DNA from: Kushneria phyllosphaerae
GTDB taxonomy: Bacteria > Pseudomonadota > Gammaproteobacteria > Pseudomonadales > Halomonadaceae
NCBI RefSeq assembly: GCF_900312995.1
Contig: NZ_ONZI01000003.1
Coordinates: 434,001 to 498,000 of the forward strand
Direction: 5' to 3'
DNA length: 64,000 nucleotides
Shown: positions 56,400 to 64,000 of the stretch, piece by piece
How the letters are laid out: each line of letters opens with the position of its first letter
Position numbering within the stretch: the first letter of the stretch is position 1
Notes under the pieces: generated by a model
Told to the model about the DNA's origin: nothing
The model's input: only the letters and a program-made list of their open reading frames with translations
Databases searched by the model: none
Position numbers and translations under genes: made by a program

Positions 56400-58040
56400 T
56401 CAGCGGTGACTATTGCGATCGGCCAGGGCTTCAAACAGACGGGCCACGGCTTCGGCGCCCGGGTCGACAACACCCTCCAGCGCCTGCTCCGGAACCAGTG
56501 ACGAGCGCCCGGCGCCGGCCTTGCGCATGCTGGCGGTCTCGTCAGCGCCCGAGCGGGCCGCTTTTGCTGCCGCTTCAAGGCTTTGGCCGTCGGTCAGCGT
56601 CTCGATGGCAGGAATCATGGCGTCCAGCATGGTGCGATCCCCCTGCTGTGCGCCGCCGTAATGCTGCATTCGCTCAATGCCGGCCTGCAGGGCATCAGCC
56701 CAGTCGGCATCGTCTTCGAGCCGCTGGGCGGCGCTGGTCATCAAAATCGAGAGCAGTACACCGCTTGAGCCGCCCATGGCAGTGGCAAAGAGATGGCCCA
56801 GCTCGCTGGCCAGACGCGCGTCTTCACCGGTAGAGAGCTGCCCCTCATCCAGCGCTTTCAGGACCGCGCGAGCCCCCGCGGCAAAGGTAGCGCCGGCGTC
56901 ACCATCGCCGACTTTGGCATCGAGCTCGTCCAGCGCTTTCTCGCTGTCCTTGAGCGTGGTCGCAAGATGGGCGATCAGATGGCCGCGCGTCTCATCATGC
57001 CGGCCTTCACCGGGCGAGGGTCGCTGACTGAAGCGTGGCGAGAAGGTCTCGATCTCATGCACCTTCTGCGGTGTGGGCCAGGCCGGCGCTTCAACGGGGG
57101 CAAGAAGTGCTTCAAGGGTCGCTTCATCGGCAGGGGCCAGCGTGATGGAAAAGCCGTGCATGTCCAGCGAGGTCATCAGCGCGGCCGGACCCATCATCAA
57201 CGCCACGTTGGAAAGGCCCAGCTGCTCAAGACAGGCGCGCTTGAGAATCTGCATCTCCTGCGGGGCACAGCCCCCCAGGTTGTTAAGCATTGCCACCCAT
57301 GGCCCGTTATCGGGACGGCCCAGTGCCTCAAGAACCTGCATTACGGCGTCATCGGCGCTATCAGGGTTAACCTGACGCACGCCGGGTTCATTATGGATAC
57401 CCAGCCCCAGTTCCGGGGTCTTGCGAGAAGATGCTTCCTGCCCGGGCAGGGTGGCGCTCGACAGTGCCATGCCCATGGAACGTACACGTGAGGCCATAAC
57501 ACGCGCCGCCTGATGAACCGTTCCGAGATCATCGCCCCGTTCGGCGCAAGAACCGGCCATCTTGTGGACCAGCAGTGTACCGGCCAGCCCGCGTGGTTGA
57601 GGAGTATCCGGCAGCGCCACGTCATCGGCCACAATCACCGTTTCAACCTGGAAGCCTTCTTCGCGCGCGCGTTCAGCAGCCAGCCCGAAGTTGAGTCGGT
57701 CTCCGGTATAGTTCTTGATGATCAAAAGACAGCCGGCGGCTCCGCAGCAGGCGCGGATGCCCGCAAGGATGGCTTCCACGCCCGGGGAGGCGAAAACATC
57801 CCCGGCCACGGCCGCTGTCAGCATGCCGCGACCCACAAAGCCTGCGTGTGTCGGCTCATGGCCTGAGCCACCGCCCGAAATCAGGGCCACCTGCTGGCGA
57901 CCTTCACGCTCGGGATGCCAGTCCGAACGCATCACGATGCGCGCATCACGATGGTCGGAAAGAGTCACGTGGGTCGACATGGCCAGCCCTTCCAGCAGCT
58001 CGCTGACCAGATGTTCCGATTGATTATAAAAATGATGCAT
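56400..58040 (-). CDS. dhaKL: Dihydroxyacetone kinase, DhaK-DhaL fusion
   Basis: 546 residues. ATP-dependent phosphorylation of dihydroxyacetone. DhaK domain (1 to about 330): LISGGGSGHEPTHAGFVGRGML, AVAGDVFASP, LLIIKNYTGDRLNFGLA, GLGIHNEPG. DhaL nucleotide domain (about 350-546): LDELDAKVGDGDAGATFAAG with the Asp cluster that holds Mg-ATP, and AMGGSSGVLLSIL. One-piece kinases use ATP directly, unlike the PTS-linked DhaKLM. AGGAG is 7 bases before the ATG. No glycerol dehydrogenase gene is next to it. Confidence 0.94.
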   Translation of the reverse strand: MHHFYNQSEHLVSELLEGLAMSTHVTLSDHRDARIVMRSDWHPEREGRQQVALISGGGSGHEPTHAGFVGRGMLTAAVAGDVFASPGVEAILAGIRACCGAAGCLLIIKNYTGDRLNFGLAAERAREEGFQVETVIVADDVALPDTPQPRGLAGTLLVHKMAGSCAERGDDLGTVHQAARVMASRVRSMGMALSSATLPGQEASSRKTPELGLGIHNEPGVRQVNPDSADDAVMQVLEALGRPDNGPWVAMLNNLGGCAPQEMQILKRACLEQLGLSNVALMMGPAALMTSLDMHGFSITLAPADEATLEALLAPVEAPAWPTPQKVHEIETFSPRFSQRPSPGEGRHDETRGHLIAHLATTLKDSEKALDELDAKVGDGDAGATFAAGARAVLKALDEGQLSTGEDARLASELGHLFATAMGGSSGVLLSILMTSAAQRLEDDADWADALQAGIERMQHYGGAQQGDRTMLDAMIPAIETLTDGQSLEAAAKAARSGADETASMRKAGAGRSSLVPEQALEGVVDPGAEAVARLFEALADRNSHR

Positions 58041-58127
58041 AAAAGGCTCCTTTGAGAGGGCGCTTTTAGCGTAGAGGGTTCCGGGCGGAAACAGGAGTCC
58101 CTTGTGTCAGGCAGGGCCAGTTGGCGT

Positions 58128-59039
58128 TCATTGAATCGGCCGACGCGGCATGGGCCATTTGATCGGGCCCTGGTCTGCCCTGGGGTCGAGCCGGCCGGGC
58201 CGCATTTCGGGCGCACACGTCTTGAGGGCACTGGCCAGGCGATCCAGAGCGACCTGCCCGGTAGTGCCTGCTGTCACCTTTTCCCACCATTGCCGATGTA
58301 CGGCACGCACGGTGACCGGAACGGTCGGTAGCCCCAGACGCTGCGCCATCGCCAGTCGGTGAAGACCCCGATTGATCTTGAGCAGATGGCCTTCACGCGT
58401 CACGACCACGCCCAGCGCATCCTTGCCGCGGCTGGCGTTAAACCCGTGGCAGGCCATGTCGTCGAGAAACCCCAGATAGATTTCCAGATAAGCCAGAATT
58501 TTCGCTTCGCTGTCGAGCAGGATGCCTTCATGTGCCGAGGCCCATGGCTTGCCTGCGTTTAAACGCGCGGCATGCGTCTGAAAGCGCTTTGTCTGTGTCA
58601 GGTCGTCTCGGTGCTCGTCCAGGTCGGTGATGAACTCATAGCGCGAACCATGGCGTAGATCGCCGCGGCTTTCATCCCATTCGCCGTCCCAGAGAAAGGC
58701 CGAAGAGGAAGGGCGTTTGCCACCAACGCCCTTGAAATTGACGTCACGAATCATGTCCCGCGGATTGATATGCACGATCAGATGCTGGCCCAGACGTTTT
58801 TCGATGGAACGTCGAGGAAGGCCTGCCTTTTCAAGCTGGGTGCTGCCGGGCTGGCCTTTCAACCAGCGTTGAAACCAGAGCTCTTCAAGGGGGATGCCCA
58901 CGCGCTGTTGAAATGACGATTTGAGCCATTCCTGAAAGCGCACACGCCGCATCGACCAGCGAAGACGGTCGCTGCCCAGACAGGCAAAGGCATGTTTATC
59001 CCGAGGGGAAAGAGGAGTGTGGAGAGACCTTGAAGACAT
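58128..59039 (-). CDS. uncharacterised protein with ParB-like C-terminal motif
   Basis: 303 residues if begun at the Met at 59039; an upstream Met at 59135 gives 335, and neither has a good ribosome binding site. The central part has FLWDGEWDESRG and RYEFITDLDEHR, and the last third reads LGVVVTREGHLLKINRGLHRLAMAQRLGLPTVPVTVRAVHRQWW. The G-x-HR-x-A-x-x-L-x-x-P-V pattern resembles ParB/sulfiredoxin-fold proteins, and similar D-G-D-W-D plus G-HR proteins occur beside surface-glycan genes, function unknown. Basic N-terminus. Stands alone, downstream of no obvious partner. Confidence 0.62.
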   Translation of the reverse strand: MSSRSLHTPLSPRDKHAFACLGSDRLRWSMRRVRFQEWLKSSFQQRVGIPLEELWFQRWLKGQPGSTQLEKAGLPRRSIEKRLGQHLIVHINPRDMIRDVNFKGVGGKRPSSSAFLWDGEWDESRGDLRHGSRYEFITDLDEHRDDLTQTKRFQTHAARLNAGKPWASAHEGILLDSEAKILAYLEIYLGFLDDMACHGFNASRGKDALGVVVTREGHLLKINRGLHRLAMAQRLGLPTVPVTVRAVHRQWWEKVTAGTTGQVALDRLASALKTCAPEMRPGRLDPRADQGPIKWPMPRRPIQ

Positions 59040-59390
59040 GAAATGAGCCGATAATTCGAAACAGGGCACGCAGTACGGTGAGTTTACCATGAGGAACAGT
59101 AAATGCCGGAAAGGGGCGCGCAAGAGCTTTTGCATTTACGGCACAGGTTTCTTTACCCAGGCTTTACCTCCTTTGTACAGCACTTTGACAGGCTGCGGTT
59201 TGTGCCCTAACTTTACGCTTACTTACTCAGCGGTATCCTGCAGAGTGCCGCTGTGACTGCCTCCCATGCCATGACAGGCAGACTACAACATCGCTTGGGC
59301 GTTGTTGCAGGAAGTATCTGTGTAGCCGGTGCTGTGGCCTGAATGTGCCTGTGTGCCGGAACGAAAATCAGAGTTCTGGAGGAAGTATCC
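59040..59390. other. intergenic region with short hairpins
   Basis: 351 bases. CTGCCT and AGGCAG (about 59258-59282) can pair, and a GCGGTATCCTGCAGAGTGCCGC stretch around 59228 can fold. No gene seen; promoters of both divergent flanking genes should lie here. Confidence 0.35.
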
Positions 59391-59789
59391 ATGAAGAAAG
59401 TTATTGCTACCGTTTTTTGCGCCGCTTTTGTGCTGCCTGCCATGTCTGTCATGGCTTCAAGTGAAGCTACTCATAACAGCGCTGCCAACAAGGGTCAGGA
59501 AATGACAGGCGCGGCATCCACTGAATCCACCAGCACCATGGATCACAGTGCGACCAGTGCCGATGTCACCAAGACTGGGCAGGCTGGAAACGGCAGCTCT
59601 GCTCAAATGAACGACATGGAAGGCATGAGTGACGACGGCATGGGCAGCACCGATTCGATGGGCAGCACCAGCATCGAAAATGCTGATGCGACCATGACCG
59701 GTCGACAGGGGCATTCCGCACAGATGGAATCTACGGATCCCATGCAGGATGGCGACACTACAGAGCATGGTGCCAGCCCATCCAACTGA
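59391..59789 (+). CDS. small secreted Ser/Thr/Met-rich protein, unknown
   Basis: 132 residues, with GGAGGAAG just before ATG 59391. Clear Sec signal peptide (MKKVIATVFCAAFVLPAMSVMA, cut before SSEA). The mature part is low-complexity and acidic, rich in Ser, Thr, Met, Asp and Gly, with near-repeats SSAQMND/HSAQMES and GSTDSMGSTS. No Cys after the signal. No known family; an exported stress or metal-binding peptide would be speculation. Single-gene unit ending in a strong terminator. Confidence 0.75.
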   Translation: MKKVIATVFCAAFVLPAMSVMASSEATHNSAANKGQEMTGAASTESTSTMDHSATSADVTKTGQAGNGSSAQMNDMEGMSDDGMGSTDSMGSTSIENADATMTGRQGHSAQMESTDPMQDGDTTEHGASPSN

Positions 59790-59828
59790 TCCCGGATTGA
59801 ATGCAGTCACTGCATTGATCCTGATTTG

Positions 59829-59865
59829 AAAGGGCCCGGCCGCGTTAGCGGCCGGGCCCTTTTCC
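59829..59865 (+). terminator. intrinsic terminator after the small secreted protein
   Basis: Perfect 15-bp stem (AAAGGGCCCGGCCGC with GCGGCCGGGCCCTTT) and 4-base loop, followed by TCC TT. Confidence 0.92.
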
Positions 59866-59918
59866 TTGGCGTCAATGATAATAAAGCAGGAAAAGGCCGA
59901 GCCGGTCAGGATCCTGGG

Positions 59919-60503
59919 TTACCAGAACATGGGATCGGGCGACTCCTGCCTTTCACGAAGCCGTTCTCTGGCAATAAACAGGGCCGCAATGGCGCGTCCT
60001 TCATGAAAATCGCCACGTGTGAGCAGGGCGCCAATGTCTTCGATGGCATGCTTTTCGACAATCAGAGGCTCGGGTTCATCACCGGGCAACTGTTCTTCGT
60101 AAAGCTGGGTGGCCATGACAACATGAATGCGGTGGGTCATGTAATTGGGCGCCAGCGTCAGTTCGATAAGCGGCTCGATCACGTGCGCGCCATAGCCGCA
60201 CTCTTCACGAAGTTCGCGATTGGCGGCCGTAATAATGTCCTCGCCCGGATCGATCACGCCCTTGGGGAGTGTCAGGGCATAGTCTTCGATGCCGACGGCG
60301 TACTCCTGAATCAGAAGCACATGATCCGGGTCCGGCATCGCCACGATCATGACGGCCCCTGCGCCCTGTCCGTTGCTGGTCAGACGCTCGAAGGTGCGCT
60401 GTTCGCCGTTGGAAAATTCAAGCTCCAGCGCTTCAACTGCAAAAAGCCGGCTCTGGGCGATGCTGCGCCGCCGTCCGATTTCAGGCTTTTTTGATGGGGA
60501 CAT
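59919..60503 (-). CDS. nudE: ADP compounds hydrolase NudE
   Basis: 194 residues from the Met at 60503 (GGAGG 7 bases before). Nudix hydrolase of ADP-ribose, Ap3A and NADH type. The Nudix box spans LPKGVIDPGEDIITAANRELREECGYGA (G-x5-E-x7-REUxEExGU); preceding AVGIEDYALTLPKG and N-terminal SRLFAVEALELEFSNG match NudE. Divergent from hslR, as in enterobacteria where nudE lies beside the same genes. Confidence 0.92.
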   Translation of the reverse strand: MSPSKKPEIGRRRSIAQSRLFAVEALELEFSNGEQRTFERLTSNGQGAGAVMIVAMPDPDHVLLIQEYAVGIEDYALTLPKGVIDPGEDIITAANRELREECGYGAHVIEPLIELTLAPNYMTHRIHVVMATQLYEEQLPGDEPEPLIVEKHAIEDIGALLTRGDFHEGRAIAALFIARERLRERQESPDPMFW

Positions 60504-60682
60504 GTCTCTACCTCCGGATGCTTCAAAAGACGGGAGCGGCGAATCCGATGCGATCTCGATGCCTGTGCTACACATTATCGCATTGTATTGTGGGCAGCAT
60601 CTTTCTGACCCTGCCATCACAGGGCTTGAGAGCATGGCTTTTGCCCCCATATTGACTTTCAGAAACGGTGTGGAGACATGGC

Positions 60683-61075
60683 ATGAGCGAACAGGTTCGA
60701 CTCGATAAATGGCTCTGGGCAGCCCGGTTTTTCAAGACTCGTGGGATGGCGCAAAAGGCCATTGATGGTGGCAAGGTTCATTACAACGGCGCGCGCACCA
60801 AGGTCAGCAAGATTGTTGAACCCGGGGCGCTGCTGGCGCTACCGCAGGGATGGGACCGCGTTGAGGTGGAAATCATCGACGTCAGCGACAAGCGGCGCGG
60901 GGCTTCCGAGGCTCAGGCGCTTTACCGTGAGACACCGGCAAGCATCGAACGTCGTACCCGCGAAGCTGAAATTCGCCGCATGGACAAGAGCATGCAGCCC
61001 CCGAAGGGGCGCCCGGACCGTCGGGCCCGTCGCGATATTCAGAATTTTCAGCGTCACCAGCACGATGACTCCTAG
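60683..61075 (+). CDS. hslR: Heat-shock protein 15 (Hsp15), ribosome-associated
   Basis: 130 residues from ATG 60683 (GGAG about 8 bases upstream). S4 RNA-binding domain at the N-terminus (VRLDKWLWAARFFKTRGMAQKAIDGGKVHYNG) and a basic C-terminal tail (PPKGRPDRRARRDIQNFQ). Hsp15 binds stalled 50S subunits with attached nascent chain and helps recycle them. Followed by hslO in the conserved order. Confidence 0.95.
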   Translation: MSEQVRLDKWLWAARFFKTRGMAQKAIDGGKVHYNGARTKVSKIVEPGALLALPQGWDRVEVEIIDVSDKRRGASEAQALYRETPASIERRTREAEIRRMDKSMQPPKGRPDRRARRDIQNFQRHQHDDS

Positions 61076-61157
61076 CCCTTGTACGGTGCTCTGGTAAACG
61101 GGTCCTTTATGGCCATGCCTGCCGCGCCGATCCCCCTTTTTCCTTATTGAGCGACTC

Positions 61158-62045
61158 ATGGATCATATTCAACGCTTTATTTTTGATGACACCAACGTCC
61201 GTGGTGAGTTGGTCAAGGCAGACGACACCTGTCTGGACATCATCAATCGCCACGGCTATCCCGATGTGGTCAACCGTCAGCTCAGTGAAATGCTGGCGGC
61301 CGTGGCGCTTTTGACCGCGACCATTAAACTCGATGGCGTTCTGACCCTGGAGGTCAAGGGCAATGGCCCGGTCAGCCTTTTGATGGCGGAGTCCAACCCC
61401 GGCCATGGCGACAATGGCCAGCGGCTGCGGGCGATTGCTCGTTTTGCCGAGGATCAGCCGTTGCCGGATGAAGGTGCCACCCTTCGGGCGCTGGTCGGGG
61501 AAGGCCACATCGTCATGACGCTGGATCCGCATGAGGGACAGCGCTATCAGGGCATTGTTGCGCTGGAAGCGGACTCCCTGGCGCAATGTCTTGAAAGCTA
61601 TTTCGAGCGTTCCGAGCAGTTGCCCAGCCGGCTGTGGCTGTCTGCTTCAAAAGAGCATGCTGCCGGGCTGATGCTTCAAAAGCTTCCTGAAGATGACAGC
61701 CTCACGGATGAAGACGCCTGGCCGCGACTCAATATGCTGGCCGATACCCTCAAGTCTGAAGAGCTTTTGGAGCTGCCGGCGCGTGAGGTTCTGGTGCGTC
61801 TGTTTCATGAAGAGCAGATCCGGGTCTTTGAACCTGATCAAATCGGCTTTGGCTGCACCTGTTCCCGCGAGCGTTTTGCAAGCGCCCTGCATCAGCTGGG
61901 TGCCGAGGAATTGCGCTCGGTGGTCAAAGAGCAGGGTGAATTGAGTACGACCTGTCACTTCTGTAACACGGACTACGTATTCACCGCCGCAGATATCGAG
62001 GCCTTGATTGAATCGCCTGATGCCCCCTCGCCAACGCTGCATTGA
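61158..62045 (+). CDS. hslO: Hsp33 redox-regulated chaperone
   Basis: 295 residues. Oxidation-activated holdase. N-terminal [16 protein letters not shown], central [11 protein letters not shown], GTxAL-like region, and the C-terminal zinc switch with four Cys, CTCS near residue 233 and CHFC near residue 267. Reduced it binds zinc and is inactive; disulfides at these Cys activate it. Part of hslR-hslO-pckA. Confidence 0.96.
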   Translation: MDHIQRFIFDDTNVRGELVKADDTCLDIINRHGYPDVVNRQLSEMLAAVALLTATIKLDGVLTLEVKGNGPVSLLMAESNPGHGDNGQRLRAIARFAEDQPLPDEGATLRALVGEGHIVMTLDPHEGQRYQGIVALEADSLAQCLESYFERSEQLPSRLWLSASKEHAAGLMLQKLPEDDSLTDEDAWPRLNMLADTLKSEELLELPAREVLVRLFHEEQIRVFEPDQIGFGCTCSRERFASALHQLGAEELRSVVKEQGELSTTCHFCNTDYVFTAADIEALIESPDAPSPTLH

Positions 62046-62268
62046 AAATCGTCTATTCCGGGCCGGCGCGTTGTGCCTGTTTTAAAGGTGCGGCGCGCTG
62101 TGCCTTTGTGCGTCATGCCACCGTGATACATTCTCCCCTTGAAGCGATCTGGTCATAATACGCTTTACCGTATGCCCGACGTTGCATCAGGCAGCATCAG
62201 GTCAGACGGGAATATAACGCGAGAGGCAGATAGCAAGTGCCCATCCGCTTAACGAGAGAGAACGGCTT

Positions 62269-63834
62269 ATGCCCGGGATAGACATGACAACGAATATGCG
62301 TACCCCTCGTATCAATGCCAGTGCTGCAGAGCTTGTCGAATATGCCATCGCGCGTGGCGAAGCAAGGCTTGCCGCCAATGGCGCGCTGGTTGCAGAAACC
62401 GGACGTCGTACCGGCCGCTCGCCTGTTGATCGCTACATTGTCGATGAGCCCTCCACCAGTCACGAGATCGACTGGGGGCGCGTCAATCGGCCCTTTTCCG
62501 GCGAGCATTTCGATGCGCTATGGGAGCGGGTCGAGGAGTTTCTGGCCGATAAGGGCGCCTTCGAGACCGAGCTGCATGTCGGGGCGGATCCCGAGCATTA
62601 TCTGCCGATTCGTGTCATGGCCCAGTATGCCTGGCATACCCTTTTTGCACGCAATCTCTTCGTGCGAGCGCAGCCATTCAATCCGCGCGACAAGGGTGAA
62701 TGGCAGATCATGAGCGCGCCGGAGTTTGTCTGTCAGCCCGAGCGTGACCATACCCATTCCGACGGTACGGTCATTATCAATTTTGCCCGTCGTCGCGTGC
62801 TGATTGCTGGCATGCACTACGCCGGTGAGATGAAAAAGGCGATGTTCACGGTGCAGAATTTTCTGCTGCCGGAAAAGGACGTGCTGCCCATGCACTGCAG
62901 CGCCAACGTGGGTGACAATGGTGAAACCACGCTCTTTTTCGGGCTTTCTGGCACGGGCAAGACCACGCTTTCTGCCGACCCGTCACGCTATTTGATCGGT
63001 GATGACGAGCATGGCTGGGGTGAGGGGACTGTCTTCAATCTCGAAGGCGGCTGTTATGCCAAAACCGTTGATCTAAGCGAAAAAAATGAGCCCATCATCT
63101 ATCGAGCCATTCGCTTTCCGGCAGTGCTTGAAAACGTCGTGCTCGATGACGACCGCTCGCCTGTCTACGACGATGCCTCGCTGACCCAGAATGCCCGGGC
63201 CGCCTATCCGCTGGAGCACGTCGACAAGCGGACCGTCGACAATCGGGCCGGCGAGCCGAGTGCCATTGTCTTTTTGACCTGTGACATGAGCGGCGTACTG
63301 CCACCGGTCTCGATTTTGTCACGCGAGGCAGCGGCCTATCATTTTCTCTCCGGGTATACCGCGCGAGTCGGGTCGACCGAGATCGGCGCCGGCAGCGCTC
63401 TGGAGGCCACGTTCTCTACCTGTTTTGGCGCGCCGTTTTTCCCCCGTCCGGCGCATGAGTATGCCGAGCTTTTGATCAAGCGTATCGAGGCTTTCGATTC
63501 GCGGGTCTATCTGGTCAATACAGGCTGGACCGGCGGTGCCTACGGGCAGAGCGGAGAGCGGTTCAGCATCCCCACCACCCGCGCCATCATCAGTGCCATA
63601 CAAAGTGGCGCGCTCAAGGATGCCGAGACGGCCACACTGCCCGGACTCAATCTGTCGGTGCCACTGGCCGTGGCGGGCGTGGATGCCACCCTGCTGGACC
63701 CGCGCAAGGCATGGCAGGATCAGGCGGCCTTCGAGGAGCATTCGCGGCTTCTGATCGAGAAATTTATAGATAATTTCAGCCGTTTTGACGGTGTGGATGA
63801 GGCCATTACCCAGGCCGGGCCGCGCCTGGTTTGA
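62269..63834 (+). CDS. pckA: Phosphoenolpyruvate carboxykinase (ATP)
   Basis: 521 residues. Makes PEP from oxaloacetate and ATP, first step of gluconeogenesis. [34 protein letters not shown]-loop [14 protein letters not shown] near residue 225, GDDEHGW, and DVLPPVS-like [11 protein letters not shown] are diagnostic. GAGAG lies about 8 bases before ATG 62269; ATG at 62284 is an alternative. Fits with malate:quinone oxidoreductase elsewhere in the window as a source of oxaloacetate. Confidence 0.97.
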   Translation: MPGIDMTTNMRTPRINASAAELVEYAIARGEARLAANGALVAETGRRTGRSPVDRYIVDEPSTSHEIDWGRVNRPFSGEHFDALWERVEEFLADKGAFETELHVGADPEHYLPIRVMAQYAWHTLFARNLFVRAQPFNPRDKGEWQIMSAPEFVCQPERDHTHSDGTVIINFARRRVLIAGMHYAGEMKKAMFTVQNFLLPEKDVLPMHCSANVGDNGETTLFFGLSGTGKTTLSADPSRYLIGDDEHGWGEGTVFNLEGGCYAKTVDLSEKNEPIIYRAIRFPAVLENVVLDDDRSPVYDDASLTQNARAAYPLEHVDKRTVDNRAGEPSAIVFLTCDMSGVLPPVSILSREAAAYHFLSGYTARVGSTEIGAGSALEATFSTCFGAPFFPRPAHEYAELLIKRIEAFDSRVYLVNTGWTGGAYGQSGERFSIPTTRAIISAIQSGALKDAETATLPGLNLSVPLAVAGVDATLLDPRKAWQDQAAFEEHSRLLIEKFIDNFSRFDGVDEAITQAGPRLV

Positions 63835-63914
63835 AGGACGTCCGGTTTAAAACGCGTCTGGCTTGAATATAGCCTCGGGTACCTCTCGCCCCTCCTGCTG
63901 ATATGCAGACCCGC

Positions 63915-63948
63915 ATGGCGACAGCTTTCGAGCTGTCGCCATTTTTTT
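63915..63948 (+). terminator. intrinsic terminator after pckA
   Basis: Perfect 12-bp stem ATGGCGACAGCT / AGCTGTCGCCAT, TTCG tetraloop, run of 7 T. Confidence 0.93.
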
Positions 63949-64000
63949 ACAGAGGCTGACCTGATTCAGGCGTTATCCCGTCGGTTCATGGTTTGTGATA

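Overview
The window is about 60% G+C and reads as a chromosomal segment of a halophilic gammaproteobacterium, most likely of the Halomonadaceae. That placement is an inference from three things: the conserved blocks nrdR-ribD-ribB-ribH-nusB-thiL-pgpA and nudE/hslR-hslO-pckA, a signal-peptide-bearing malate:quinone oxidoreductase, and a glucosylglycerate (compatible solute) gene set. No tRNA, rRNA, insertion sequence, prophage or CRISPR array was seen.

Layout. 0-4.6 kb: the 3' part of a YbbP-type ABC permease, a lone TupA-like ATP-grasp gene and glyA. 4.7-27.2 kb: one long plus-strand surface polysaccharide locus. It holds Wzz and Wzx, a complete CMP-pseudaminic acid pathway (pseB-C-F-G-H-I), a capsule-type glycosyltransferase, a Wzy-like protein, GDP-fucose genes (gmd, fcl, manC, manB), WcaI and WcaJ relatives, an O-antigen ligase/polymerase-like protein and further GT4 transferases. 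A+T-rich patches (wzz-wzx and the 12.8-16.9 kb genes) alternate with G+C-rich sugar-nucleotide genes, so the locus looks mosaic. 27.2-30.2 kb: mqo and two small membrane-protein genes.

30.4-43.9 kb is the most interesting part. A glucosyl-3-phosphoglycerate phosphatase/synthase pair (30.5-32.5 kb) and a GH13_18 glucosylglycerate-phosphorylase-like gene (42.2-43.9 kb, minus strand) flank a phosphate-scavenging cassette. The cassette begins with a match to the PhoB box (CTGTCAT-GGGT-CTGTCAT). It continues with a complete PrtD/PrtE/TolC-type type I secretion system, a PhoA-family alkaline phosphatase and a large lamin-tail/endonuclease protein. Neither enzyme has a Sec signal peptide or RTX repeats. 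Both have an N-terminal leader with an SPF(Q/E)(A/S)L motif and a short hydrophobic C-terminus. The proposed model is that phosphate starvation induces export of a nuclease and a phosphatase that together release phosphate from extracellular DNA.

44-46.1 kb: a TerC-family gene behind a probable yybP-ykoY manganese riboswitch whose last hairpin hides the ribosome binding site, then two GlsB/YeaQ-like small membrane proteins. 46.5-53.7 kb: nrdR, the riboflavin genes (RibB carries a degenerate GTP cyclohydrolase II domain, and no riboflavin synthase gene is present), nusB, thiL, pgpA and a DUF945 gene. 53.9-59.8 kb: a second-type Lon protease (AsrA-like) with a heat-shock-like promoter, a DhaK-DhaL dihydroxyacetone kinase, an uncharacterised ParB-like-fold protein and a small secreted low-complexity protein. 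59.9-63.9 kb: nudE divergent from hslR-hslO-pckA. Intrinsic terminators with long perfect stems close many of these units.
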